Virus record (IMG/VR): IMGVR_UViG_3300022200_000010
Span: 1 to 40,829 of that record
Reading direction: 5' to 3' (one strand)
Length of the DNA: 40,829 nt
From: a virus
This document shows positions 24,038 to 30,105 of this stretch, in pieces. The notes under the pieces are model-generated. The model saw only the letters and a program-made list of their open reading frames with translations, searched no databases and was not told the DNA's origin. Position 1 is the stretch's first letter, and each line of letters starts with the position of its first letter. Position numbers and translations under genes: made by a program.

Positions 24038-24166
24038 TCACTTAAGCTTACAGCGGTGGTAACTAACCACCGCAACACTCACGCCTAGCCGCTTTGCGAC
24101 AATGGTCATGGATAGACCGGAGTCGCATAGCTGGTGTAGGCGTTTTAACTTCTCCGGCGACATCAT
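24038..24166 (-). CDS. Small helix-turn-helix protein
   Basis: This 42-residue protein is nearly just one HTH (SMTIVAKRLGVSVAVVSYHR, near residues 19-38). It is coupled by ATGA to the gene upstream and is the last gene of the leftward block. A second ATG at 24163 may be used instead. The size suggests a DNA-binding accessory or a dimerising regulator. An inverted repeat (24053-24073) lies in its 3' part. Confidence 0.6.
   Translation of the reverse strand: MMSPEKLKRLHQLCDSGLSMTIVAKRLGVSVAVVSYHRCKLK
24053..24073. repeat. Perfect inverted repeat between converging transcripts
   Basis: The arms GCGGTGGT (24053-24060) and ACCACCGC (24066-24073) have a 5-nt loop. It lies where the rightward tail spike transcript and the leftward early transcript meet. 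There is no T run on either side. It could slow polymerase or be an operator; AGCGGTGGT also recurs upstream at about 24029. Confidence 0.5.
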
Positions 24167-24525
24167 ATCGCGTCACGCAATGCCTGAAGGTTTGCTTCTG
24201 ACATATCGGCAAGATACGTTGCAACCAATGCGCGTAGCTCGCTGATTTTAACCAGACTACCGCCCCAGTGCTGACGTGCCGTGCCGACGCCAATACCCAT
24301 CAGCTCAGCAACCTGGCGAGGCGTGATTTCTGGATTACCTTCGCGCAGTTCGGCGATGCGGCGTTTGTAGTAGGCGCGTTTTGCTTCCATCCTGCTAAAG
24401 CCTGATTGACGCAGGTTTTGTTTTAAACTGTTATAGCTAACGCCTAAAGCCGATGCCACTGACTGTACGGTCAGGTCGCTTTTGCTTAGTATGTTGATTG
24501 CTTCATTTATTGTTTGTTGGTTCAT
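24163..24525 (-). CDS. Double helix-turn-helix protein
   Basis: This 120-residue protein starts at ATG 24525 with an ideal GGAGGT site 6 nt upstream (an earlier ATG at 24555 lacks one). Two HTH units are visible: LTVQSVASALGVSYNSLKQN near residues 18-37 and ITPRQVAELMGIGVGTARQH near 66-85, joined by a basic linker. This suggests binding to two sites or a bent site. It overlaps the preceding gene by 23 bp. Confidence 0.65.
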   Translation of the reverse strand: MNQQTINEAINILSKSDLTVQSVASALGVSYNSLKQNLRQSGFSRMEAKRAYYKRRIAELREGNPEITPRQVAELMGIGVGTARQHWGGSLVKISELRALVATYLADMSEANLQALRDAI

Positions 24526-24889
24526 TGTTTGACCTCCTGAGTAGCGCTCTTGCATTTTTTACGTCAGATTTGCTGTATCCAAGAGCGATTATCTCTTTCG
24601 GGCTTTTGCCATCTGACAGCAGTATCATAACGTCTTTTCTTTTTACCCGCCTTTCAGCTGCGACACGTTTTCTTAGCGTGTGGATTGTTGTTGCATGCGT
24701 ATGGTTCTTTTTTCTCAGGCTTTCAACAACAGTCAAAAGTCTTTCATTTTCACGGTTTATCGGCGCAATATCACGCAAAGCCTTAGCTAACTGAGCGCGC
24801 AACTCAGAAACAACCGCCTCAAGATGTTCAACTTCCATCAACAGCGTTTCTTTCGTTGCGTTTTCAATGTAGAGCTGCTTTAAGCTCAT
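24503..24889 (-). CDS. Coiled-coil protein with C-terminal HTH-like region
   Basis: This 128-residue protein has a long coiled coil (about residues 15-60) followed by a basic region (RKRVAAERRVKRKD). A C-terminal HTH-like segment (DGKSPKEIIALGYSKSDVKN, near 92-111) follows. A GGAGGT site precedes the start, which is coupled to the gene upstream by ATGA. It probably forms dimers on DNA. It is the first of three consecutive HTH genes. Confidence 0.6.
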   Translation of the reverse strand: MSLKQLYIENATKETLLMEVEHLEAVVSELRAQLAKALRDIAPINRENERLLTVVESLRKKNHTHATTIHTLRKRVAAERRVKRKDVMILLSDGKSPKEIIALGYSKSDVKNARALLRRSNNEPTNNK

Positions 24890-25002
24890 TCATCAACCTC
24901 CGTCATCCACAACACAATCCACAGCACGTATGCAATTACGCCAACCACAAGTGCACAGGCGAGTATGATGGCGGTTGTTAGTAGGGCTGGTTCCCAGGTC
25001 AT
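24886..25002 (-). CDS. Tiny single-TM membrane protein
   Basis: This ORF encodes 38 residues, mostly one transmembrane helix (LTTAIIL, then ALVVGVIAYVLWIVLW). The start and stop overlap both neighbours by ATGA, so it is part of the operon. Function unknown. Confidence 0.6.
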   Translation of the reverse strand: MTWEPALLTTAIILACALVVGVIAYVLWIVLWMTEVDE

Positions 25003-25397
25003 GCGTCACCGCCTTGCTGGATGCGCTCGGCGTATGCTTCTGCCAAGTCCCCGATTGATTCACCGGACGCCAGTATCTGAATTGTTTCTAGCGCGCGTGC
25101 GCCAGCAATAAACCCAGCCCGCCCAGCCTCAGCCCGCACCTGCGCCAAGCAGGCGGTGGGTGTTGCTTGCGCCAATAAAAAAGCATCACCGAGCAAGCTG
25201 AATACCTCAGATACGCCGCGCTGATTGTCATAACCTACGTTAAGCTGGTGGTTGTATGCCTTTAGAATAGAGCGCCGCAACACCTCAACCTGTGCAGAAA
25301 GAGCGTCGCGCTCTCCAACCAACAACCTCAAATCTGACGGCACCATTTTATCCAGACAATCATCTTGTCTTGCGAATTCCATTGTAATTTTGCTCAT
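24999..25397 (-). CDS. Hypothetical helical protein
   Basis: This 132-residue, mostly helical protein has a leucine-rich N-terminal half (LRLLVGERDALSAQVEVLRRS, cut here by charged turns) and an Ala-rich C-terminal half (EAGRAGFIAGARALETI). The last segment is found in small phage proteins of unknown role. ATGA coupling on both sides. A structural or regulatory partner protein is possible; no motif points to an enzyme. Confidence 0.55.
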   Translation of the reverse strand: MSKITMEFARQDDCLDKMVPSDLRLLVGERDALSAQVEVLRRSILKAYNHQLNVGYDNQRGVSEVFSLLGDAFLLAQATPTACLAQVRAEAGRAGFIAGARALETIQILASGESIGDLAEAYAERIQQGGDA

Positions 25398-25597
25398 AAT
25401 CTCCCCTCCAATCTCTCCGCATGTTTAATCAACTCAGCAACCTCATTACTAGGCGCTTGCCGTGCGTTTGCAGCCATACTCCGCCCGTAGTCATAGTGAT
25501 AGCCAGCCTGCTCGCACAGGTCGTACAGACGCGCATACAGCGCATCTTTGTTGCGGCAGCAGGCTAGTTCGTTTTTGGCTTGGGTTAGGATGTTCAT
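25394..25597 (-). CDS. Small hypothetical protein
   Basis: This 67-residue helical protein has two cysteines near residue 13 (ELACCRNKDAL) and an acidic/basic C-terminal helix (EVAELIKHAERLEGRL). It is ATGA-coupled to neighbours. No recognised family. Confidence 0.55.
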   Translation of the reverse strand: MNILTQAKNELACCRNKDALYARLYDLCEQAGYHYDYGRSMAANARQAPSNEVAELIKHAERLEGRL

Positions 25598-26064
25598 TTC
25601 TCAACCCTCTCCCATGTGAACCACTCCACAAGCTCGACCTTTCTTTCAAAAGTAGCGCCGCAACGTTTGCAAACTCTTAATGAGTTGTTTTCGTCAAAAT
25701 CGTGGTCCACATCACCATGTATCGCGCATCTGCCAATTTTACGGTAAGAATCAATAAACTCATCAGTTACATCAACCCATTCGTCAATATGGAATTTATC
25801 ACCCGTGAACACAAACGCTTTTCTAGCGCCTCGCTCTCTGCATACAGAATTGAGTCTATTGCCGCAAAAAAAGTCATTACCTAAAAATTTGCCAATCATC
25901 AGGACAGGTCTTTGCGGGTTATAGCCATCAAAGCTATTCCAAACAGCCTTTACAATCCTGTTTTCGTCAGGATTCTTTTTAAGCCAAGCGCAAAGTCCTT
26001 TACTGTAAAAGTTGCCACCTTTTAGCTTGTGGTCGAATTCTTTTATTGTTAATCCGTTGCTCAT
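25594..26064 (-). CDS. Hypothetical protein with C-terminal zinc-ribbon-like motif
   Basis: This 156-residue protein starts at ATG 26064; the longer frame to 26109 has no ribosome site. It has FLGNDFFCGNRLNSVCRERGARK near its middle. The C-terminal CAIHGDVDHD followed by CKRCG could bind zinc with His/Cys ligands. It is AT-rich and aromatic-rich compared with its neighbours, suggesting a different origin. Function unknown. Confidence 0.6.
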   Translation of the reverse strand: MSNGLTIKEFDHKLKGGNFYSKGLCAWLKKNPDENRIVKAVWNSFDGYNPQRPVLMIGKFLGNDFFCGNRLNSVCRERGARKAFVFTGDKFHIDEWVDVTDEFIDSYRKIGRCAIHGDVDHDFDENNSLRVCKRCGATFERKVELVEWFTWERVEK

Positions 26065-26068
26065 ACCA

Positions 26069-26179
26069 TCACCCCACAAACCAAATCCAGAAACACAGGC
26101 ACAGCGCAACCATGCCTAACCACAACGACGCAAACGCCAAACGGTTTGCCAGTGTTTTATCATCCTTGCGCCGCATCAT
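26069..26179 (-). CDS. Tiny single-TM membrane protein
   Basis: This ORF encodes 36 residues: a charged N-terminus (MMRRKDDK) and one TM helix (LWLGMVALCLCFWIWF). It starts in an ATGA overlap with the preceding tiny membrane gene, with GAGGTG upstream. Adjacent pairs of such genes occur in many phage early regions. Confidence 0.55.
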   Translation of the reverse strand: MMRRKDDKTLANRLAFASLWLGMVALCLCFWIWFVG

Positions 26180-26310
26180 AAAACACCTCGATAATACAAA
26201 CCTGCAACAAACAGTACCGCCATTACTACCGAAAAAATCCGGTACGCTGCGACCATGCGACTGCGGCGTGGGGCTGGTTTTGAATAATCAATCAATTCCT
26301 TGTACTCCAT
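26176..26310 (-). CDS. Tiny single-TM membrane protein
   Basis: This ORF encodes 44 residues: a basic N-terminal part (PAPRRSRM) followed by one TM helix (FSVVMAVLFVAGLYY). A GAGGTG site lies 4 nt before the ATG. It is coupled to the next tiny membrane gene. Function unknown. Confidence 0.55.
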   Translation of the reverse strand: MEYKELIDYSKPAPRRSRMVAAYRIFSVVMAVLFVAGLYYRGVL

Positions 26311-26351
26311 GTTTCACCTCGTTTCTGAGGCGTACTGCTTGACCGCCGTCG

Positions 26352-26717
26352 TTATTTGTTATAAACAAACGCTTCAAGCGTTGATTTTACTTGCTGCAAG
26401 CGCTCAACTGCGTTTGATGCGGTCAGGTCAATTTCTGGCAGCGAAAATATGCATAGCTCGCCGCTATGGTCCGAAACAAAAAACTTTGCAAGCGACGCAT
26501 TAAATCGAAACAAGCTGCGTTGTACCTGCTTCCCGTCATCTTCGTGCTTACAGTCAAAGATATAGCACAACTCACTAATCTCACCAATCAACCGGCGAAT
26601 TTTCGGATTAACGCCAGCCTCCGCTTCGATTGTTTTGCGGCGCTTGGTATCTGCGCTCCATTTGCTTACGGCAGCTGTTGTTACGCCGTGGGCTTTGGCT
26701 AGGTGTTTTTGTAGCAT
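26352..26717 (-). CDS. Regulator-like protein with N-terminal HTH
   Basis: This 121-residue protein has an N-terminal HTH like Cro/XRE proteins (LAKAHGVTTAAVSKWSADTK, near residues 6-25). A C-terminal domain of unknown fold (LFRFNASLAKFFVSDHSGEL) follows. A GGAG site precedes the ATG. It may regulate early transcription, for example at the repeat at 27136-27154 or the divergent promoters at 30976-31013. A hairpin GCCAGC/GCTGGC (26738-26754) lies just upstream of its start. Confidence 0.6.
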   Translation of the reverse strand: MLQKHLAKAHGVTTAAVSKWSADTKRRKTIEAEAGVNPKIRRLIGEISELCYIFDCKHEDDGKQVQRSLFRFNASLAKFFVSDHSGELCIFSLPEIDLTASNAVERLQQVKSTLEAFVYNK

Positions 26718-26737
26718 GTTGCTCTCCGTTGTTGGTT

Positions 26738-26754
26738 GCCAGCTACCGGCTGGC
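26738..26754 (-). terminator. Hairpin in leader of HTH gene (attenuator-like)
   Basis: The arms GCCAGC (26738-26743) and GCTGGC (26749-26754) have a 5-nt loop, in the 48-bp gap between leftward genes. There is no T run, so it may pause or stabilise the transcript rather than end it. Confidence 0.35.
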
Positions 26755-26765
26755 GCGGGTTGTGG

Positions 26766-27092
26766 TCAGTTGTTTCTGTTTTTAATTGACACCGCAATAG
26801 CTCGGCCTGTTAGCTCAAGAATGTTCATCCGTCTAGAATCGATTGTTCCGCGATAATCGTCCTTTGGTATTTCATCGCCAAGGAAGCCTGAAATCATTAC
26901 ACAAGCGGCCCGCTCGTTTGATTGGTTTTCTTCGATTTGTTTTTGTAATCTCTTTTGTTCTTCTACTGCGTTACGATACTGGAAGCTGTAGTAAGAAATA
27001 GACTCAACAATCTCCTGCTTGCTGAGCTTATTAAGCTCAGATGCTTTCATATTACAAAGAACGTCTAATGATAGTTTTTTAATTTCACTCAT
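26766..27092 (-). CDS. Hypothetical coiled-coil protein
   Basis: This 108-residue protein has a charged helical N-terminal region and a coiled coil (YRNAVEEQKRLQKQIEENQS, near residues 39-58). It ends in a short C-terminal domain (NILELTGRAIAVSIKNR). The start has GGAG 8 nt upstream. It is the first gene after the promoter and inverted repeat at 27136-27166. Confidence 0.55.
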   Translation of the reverse strand: MSEIKKLSLDVLCNMKASELNKLSKQEIVESISYYSFQYRNAVEEQKRLQKQIEENQSNERAACVMISGFLGDEIPKDDYRGTIDSRRMNILELTGRAIAVSIKNRNN

Positions 27093-27135
27093 TTTCTCTC
27101 TCCGTTGCCATCAGCAGCCCGCGCCGCTGTATGAA

Positions 27136-27154
27136 TTAACTATACTCTAGTTAA
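27136..27154. promoter_or_regulatory. Operator-like inverted repeat over -10
   Basis: TTAACTA (27136-27142) and TAGTTAA (27148-27154) are perfect 7-bp arms separated by 5 bp, covering the -10 of the leftward promoter. The spacing suits a dimeric HTH repressor. The HTH protein encoded at 26352-26717, in the same transcript, is a candidate ligand. Confidence 0.5.
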
Positions 27155-27166
27155 CTTAGGTTGCAA
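27139..27166 (-). promoter_or_regulatory. Leftward sigma70 promoter
   Basis: On the minus strand TTGCAA (27161-27166), a 16-nt spacer and TATAGT (27139-27144) form a promoter for the leftward genes from 27092. It overlaps the end of the Mom-like gene and contains the inverted repeat at 27136-27154. Confidence 0.65.
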
Positions 27167-27799
27167 GTTTATTTTCGCTGGTTGGACCAGTGCAGGGTAA
27201 GGCTCTTTTTTATACAGTATTTTTTGTGATAGATATTTCTTTTGCGTCTTACTGCCAACGATGTAGATGTATCTGTGTTTCCTTGGCCTGTCTTTTAAGT
27301 AGAAGTCGTCTCCGTATTTGTCGCGCATGGCTTGTGCGCGATTTTTTACACCTCTGAATTGATCGGCTATAGTCTGTCCGTGTAGATGCTCCATCCCTTT
27401 AACTTTCCAGTCTGTGCGTTTTGCGCTCAAACCATGATAAGTAAAGTTGCATGCCTGATATACAATGCCTGTGTGACCTTGTTCAGTGTCTGCAAAACTG
27501 ATTACAATTGATGGCTTTGGCAGCATCTTTAGTGTTTTTGACACAAAAAAAGAAGCCTCGTTTTTACGGTTCCATTTCAAGCAAAGCCTGTTCAGCTCAA
27601 GAACAATGCTAATGTTTTTATCACCAGCAATACCTCTGCGCAGCGGGGCGCTTGGCGGTGTTCCGTAAGTGCAAACACCAACAAGCTCGCCTTCATCAAA
27701 CAATCCAAATGCGTGACTGATAGATGGCCACCGCCTTGCGTAGTGAATGCCAATAATAAATGGCTCACACTCTTTTCTGGTTATGCGCTTTACTTCCAT
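27140..27799 (-). CDS. Mom-like DNA modification protein (acyltransferase-type)
   Basis: This 219-residue protein resembles the phage Mu Mom family, which converts adenine to a methylcarbamoyl form and so blocks restriction. Shared elements are IIGIHYARRWPSISHAFGLF (near residues 15-34), LELNRLCL (Mu ELSRL-like), and SFADTEQGHTGIVYQACNF (Mu SYADxxxGHxGxVYxA-like, near 111-129), then LSAKRTDW. ATG 27799 has GGAG 6 nt upstream; more distal ATGs at 27805 and 27811 are less well placed. It should act late, protecting DNA against host enzymes. Confidence 0.75.
   Translation of the reverse strand: MEVKRITRKECEPFIIGIHYARRWPSISHAFGLFDEGELVGVCTYGTPPSAPLRRGIAGDKNISIVLELNRLCLKWNRKNEASFFVSKTLKMLPKPSIVISFADTEQGHTGIVYQACNFTYHGLSAKRTDWKVKGMEHLHGQTIADQFRGVKNRAQAMRDKYGDDFYLKDRPRKHRYIYIVGSKTQKKYLSQKILYKKEPYPALVQPAKINLQPKLTRV
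27179..27189. promoter_or_regulatory. Box F, divergent member of the TGGTCNGACCA family
   Basis: TGGTTGGACCA (27179-27189) lies in the 3' end of the Mom-like gene, 12 bp upstream of the leftward -35. Unlike seven other copies it has no good -10 after 20 nt (TAAGTT leftward). It may act as an upstream site for the leftward promoter or be a chance match. Confidence 0.4.
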
Positions 27800-27947
27800 T
27801 TCCATCTCCATTGTTAACCAAAGCCACCACATCAACCGCCTCAACACCAAACCTTTCCAACACAGCCGCCGGTACTTCTTCTGGCGGCGTGGTGGTTATC
27901 ATGGTGAAGGGGTCGTAGTTGGGTAATGTTATTTTGTATGACTGCAT
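27765..27947 (-). CDS. Small hypothetical protein overlapping the Mom-like gene
   Basis: This 60-residue protein starts MQSYKITLPNYDPFTM and has a Pro/Glu-rich middle and a polar, basic tail. It overlaps the gene before it by 19 bp and the Mom-like gene by 35 bp. The ribosome site is weak. Overlap could couple its translation to the modification gene. Confidence 0.45.
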   Translation of the reverse strand: MQSYKITLPNYDPFTMITTTPPEEVPAAVLERFGVEAVDVVALVNNGDGNGSKAHNQKRV

Positions 27948-28291
27948 GGCGCGTCTGGTAATGGTAGCCAGTGGGTGACGTCAAGTGCATCCGTGTCGTA
28001 ATCAAAAACAACCATAGAGTCATGCGCAAGCCAGACCACCTCTCCGGTTTCAGAGTCTTTGTCGCAAAATGCAATAGTTATCATCATGCTTTTTGAGTCT
28101 GCTCTGTAAGCGCGGACAAGATACCACTCGCCATCTTTCGGATGTTCAAAATCAGCATCCCGCCAGCGCAGCTTTTCTTGCAGCTCTGCGAGTTTTTTTT
28201 CTAGGGTGGCGTAGTCGTCGTACAGAACAAAACTTCCGCTATCAGATGCCGCAATACCCTCATAAAAACATAGCTCATAACGCTTAACCAT
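27929..28291 (-). CDS. DUF551-like hypothetical protein
   Basis: This 120-residue protein has a coiled N-terminal part (YATLEKKLAELQEKLRW) and ends with a region resembling DUF551 (GEWYLVRAYRADSK, then DVTHWLPLPDAP, the typical W-x-P-L-P ending). The family is common in phage early regions and has no known function. Start at ATG 28291, in TGATG overlap with the gene upstream and preceded by GGAGGG. Confidence 0.6.
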   Translation of the reverse strand: MVKRYELCFYEGIAASDSGSFVLYDDYATLEKKLAELQEKLRWRDADFEHPKDGEWYLVRAYRADSKSMMITIAFCDKDSETGEVVWLAHDSMVVFDYDTDALDVTHWLPLPDAPCSHTK

Positions 28292-28476
28292 CACTCACCC
28301 TCCTTCAAAAACTCATTCAACCAATCGCGCAGATGGGCGGCTTGTTGTTTTGTCAGCAAAACGTCAGCATCAAAACCTTCATGGGCAGACACAAGCAAAT
28401 CTCCTTTAATAACAGCCTTAGAAAACCGTATTTTAGCGCTGTCATCTAGTTTGCATTTCATTACTAATTCTTTCAT
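28291..28476 (-). CDS. Small hypothetical protein
   Basis: This 61-residue protein starts MKELVMKCKLDDSAK, has a central hydrophobic strand pattern and ends with a helix (QQAAHLRDWLNEFLKEGE) like that of small early phage proteins. GGAGG lies 6 nt upstream. It is the first gene after the Box G promoter and is coupled to the next. Confidence 0.55.
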   Translation of the reverse strand: MKELVMKCKLDDSAKIRFSKAVIKGDLLVSAHEGFDADVLLTKQQAAHLRDWLNEFLKEGE

Positions 28477-28502
28477 ACCATCCTCCGTTATTAACCAAAC
28501 TC

Positions 28503-28539
28503 ATTAAACCACACCACACATGGCGGTGTGGTCAGACCT
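28503..28539 (-). promoter_or_regulatory. Box G promoter, leftward (palindrome-N20-TTTAAT)
   Basis: Read leftward, AGGTCTGACCA (28529-28539) is followed after exactly 20 nt by TTTAAT (28503-28508). The spacer holds a perfect inverted repeat with arms ACCACACC and GGTGTGGT (28508-28532). It would drive genes from 28476 down to the Mom-like gene. Confidence 0.6.
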
Positions 28540-28717
28540 CAACCCATTTAAAATCAGGGTATTTGCCATGCAACTCATAGCCTTTTCCTGTGCCTTTCGG
28601 TATTCTCGGCATTGCATCAACACATGTATCACAAAGAAGCCTGTACCCGCCTAGGCTGTTTAGGTTATGAACCCTGTCGCAGCCATCACATAAAAATTCA
28701 TCATCGCCTATCAGCAT
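28532..28717 (-). CDS. Small zinc-finger-like protein
   Basis: This 61-residue protein has two CxxC pairs (CDGC near residues 10-13 and CDTC near 29-32), likely a zinc ribbon. A hydrophilic C-terminus rich in Gly and Lys follows. The start has AGGAT upstream. The size and cysteine pattern recall Com, the small zinc-finger activator of mom translation in Mu, but similarity beyond that is not visible. Role unknown. Confidence 0.6.
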   Translation of the reverse strand: MLIGDDEFLCDGCDRVHNLNSLGGYRLLCDTCVDAMPRIPKGTGKGYELHGKYPDFKWVEV

Positions 28718-28756
28718 GGTAAATCCTTAGCGCCCGAAGGCGCTGGTTGCTGGTTG

Positions 28757-29266
28757 TTACATGCAGTGCAGTAAGCGCTGGCAATGCAAACCGATTGGAG
28801 CAAAGGGTATATCCTGGTCGAAGTCAATCGGCGCACCGTGGTTCTGCTGCATAGGCTGTCGCTGTTGCTGCTGATACTGCGGCGGCGCTTGGCGTGGTTG
28901 TTGTGGTTGTTGCTGACGCGCTGGGCTTGCTGTGGTTGGCTGCTGGCCTTGCGGTGCAAACACAGCGCCCAACTTCGCGTCGAGCAGTTCGATAGACAAG
29001 CTCAAGCCGTTATTGCCTTGAAATTGGCGAATCTTCAGCTTATCGCCCGATACTTCAACGATTGCGCCCTCCACCAGTGCTTGCTGGTAAAACTGAACCT
29101 GTGCCGGAGCTTTTGCGAACACAACCGCCTCGAAGTTGGTCCAAGCGTCCGCTTTTGTTTCGCGGTCGTAGTATTTAACGCCTAAGCGCAAGCCAAACCC
29201 TGTTGATTCTCCTGCTTGGAATTGTGAGGCTGCCTTGTTCAGCTTGCCGGTTACTGTTGTTGCCAT
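28757..29266 (-). CDS. ssb: Single-stranded DNA-binding protein
   Basis: This 169-residue protein has an N-terminal OB-fold domain (about residues 1-105, GLRLGVKYYDRETKADAW; WTNFEAVVFAKAPA) and a Gln/Pro-rich linker (about 112-147). The end carries FDQDIPF, the usual SSB tip that binds partner proteins. Here the tip is followed by 14 further residues (APIGLHCQRLLHCM). It lies in the recombination cluster with the RecE-like nuclease. It protects ssDNA during replication and recombination. Confidence 0.85.
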   Translation of the reverse strand: MATTVTGKLNKAASQFQAGESTGFGLRLGVKYYDRETKADAWTNFEAVVFAKAPAQVQFYQQALVEGAIVEVSGDKLKIRQFQGNNGLSLSIELLDAKLGAVFAPQGQQPTTASPARQQQPQQPRQAPPQYQQQQRQPMQQNHGAPIDFDQDIPFAPIGLHCQRLLHCM

Positions 29267-29277
29267 GTTTTTTATCC

Positions 29278-29472
29278 TTATTCAGTAAAATGATTATCAA
29301 TGAATTGCATAACTAGCGTGCAAGCGTTTTCAAGTTTTTCTGCTGCATGCTCGCAATCTGTAGGGTTCAGATTTGTGCCTTGCAATGTTGCAGGGTCAAT
29401 TACTCCGCGCCTGACCTGATAAATAATATCGTCAAGTTCGTTTATCACTTCTTCTAGTCTGTCTTTGTACAT
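29278..29472 (-). CDS. Small helical hypothetical protein
   Basis: This 64-residue acidic helical protein (MYKDRLEEVINELDDIIYQV; NACTLVMQFIDNHF) lies between SSB and the RecE-linked gene. Its function is unknown. It may be a regulator or inhibitor, but sequence gives no hint. Confidence 0.55.
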   Translation of the reverse strand: MYKDRLEEVINELDDIIYQVRRGVIDPATLQGTNLNPTDCEHAAEKLENACTLVMQFIDNHFTE

Positions 29473-29505
29473 ATCGCCTCATAAGGGCGCAAAGCGCCCG
29501 ATTAG

Positions 29506-30105
29506 TTAAAGTTCAAAGTTATCGTCTGTGTCTGCTTCAACTACAACAGGCGCAACAGCTTCAAGCTGTGCAAGCTGCTCCTGTGATAGCTGGCCGGTTT
29601 GCTGGCACTTGGCAATGACCTGCTGAAGCGTCATTTCGCCTTTTTGCATTTTTGCAGCCATTGCTGGCAGTGCTGCGTTAAATTTTTCAGCTGGGTATGC
29701 TGGTTGGAACGTGTCAAGGTATTCAATGTGCAGAGGTACGCGCTGCTGGCGGTTGATTGCTTCAACTACGACAATACCGCGCTTGTCAATGTCTGACATA
29801 GCCTTGATTCGTATGCCGCCAACTTCTTTACCTGCGTATTTTACTGATGCGTCAAAATGAAGTTTCACTGACTTCCCGATTAAGCCTTCAGTGTCAGCGC
29901 CCCATCCGGCGGCAAGTACGCGCCGCATGCCTTTGCTTGGTTTCCAAGGGCGGTTGTTGTCGCCTTCAAAGTAGATGCTAAGCGGCTGATCTTTACTGTT
30001 AGTCAAAACAGCGTCGCGTATGCGTATAACTAAATCAATGCCCATAATATCTGTAGCATTTAGCTGGTCTGATTTAGCCTCAAGCGTTTGCATGAAGTTA
30101 GCCAT
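29506..30105 (-). CDS. Conserved protein between RecE-like nuclease and SSB (possible annealing partner)
   Basis: This 199-residue protein belongs to a phage family of unknown function, with a conserved core: IRIRDAVLTNSKDQPLSIYF near residues 26-45, WKPSKGMRRVLAAGWGAD near 53-70, GKSVKLHFDASVKYAGKEVG near 77-96 and IRIKAMSDI near 98-106. The C-terminus is helical and acidic. It has no recognisable RecT/Redbeta/Erf/Sak fold, but lies where a single-strand annealing protein would be expected. It overlaps the exonuclease gene by one base. Confidence 0.6.
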   Translation of the reverse strand: MANFMQTLEAKSDQLNATDIMGIDLVIRIRDAVLTNSKDQPLSIYFEGDNNRPWKPSKGMRRVLAAGWGADTEGLIGKSVKLHFDASVKYAGKEVGGIRIKAMSDIDKRGIVVVEAINRQQRVPLHIEYLDTFQPAYPAEKFNAALPAMAAKMQKGEMTLQQVIAKCQQTGQLSQEQLAQLEAVAPVVVEADTDDNFEL

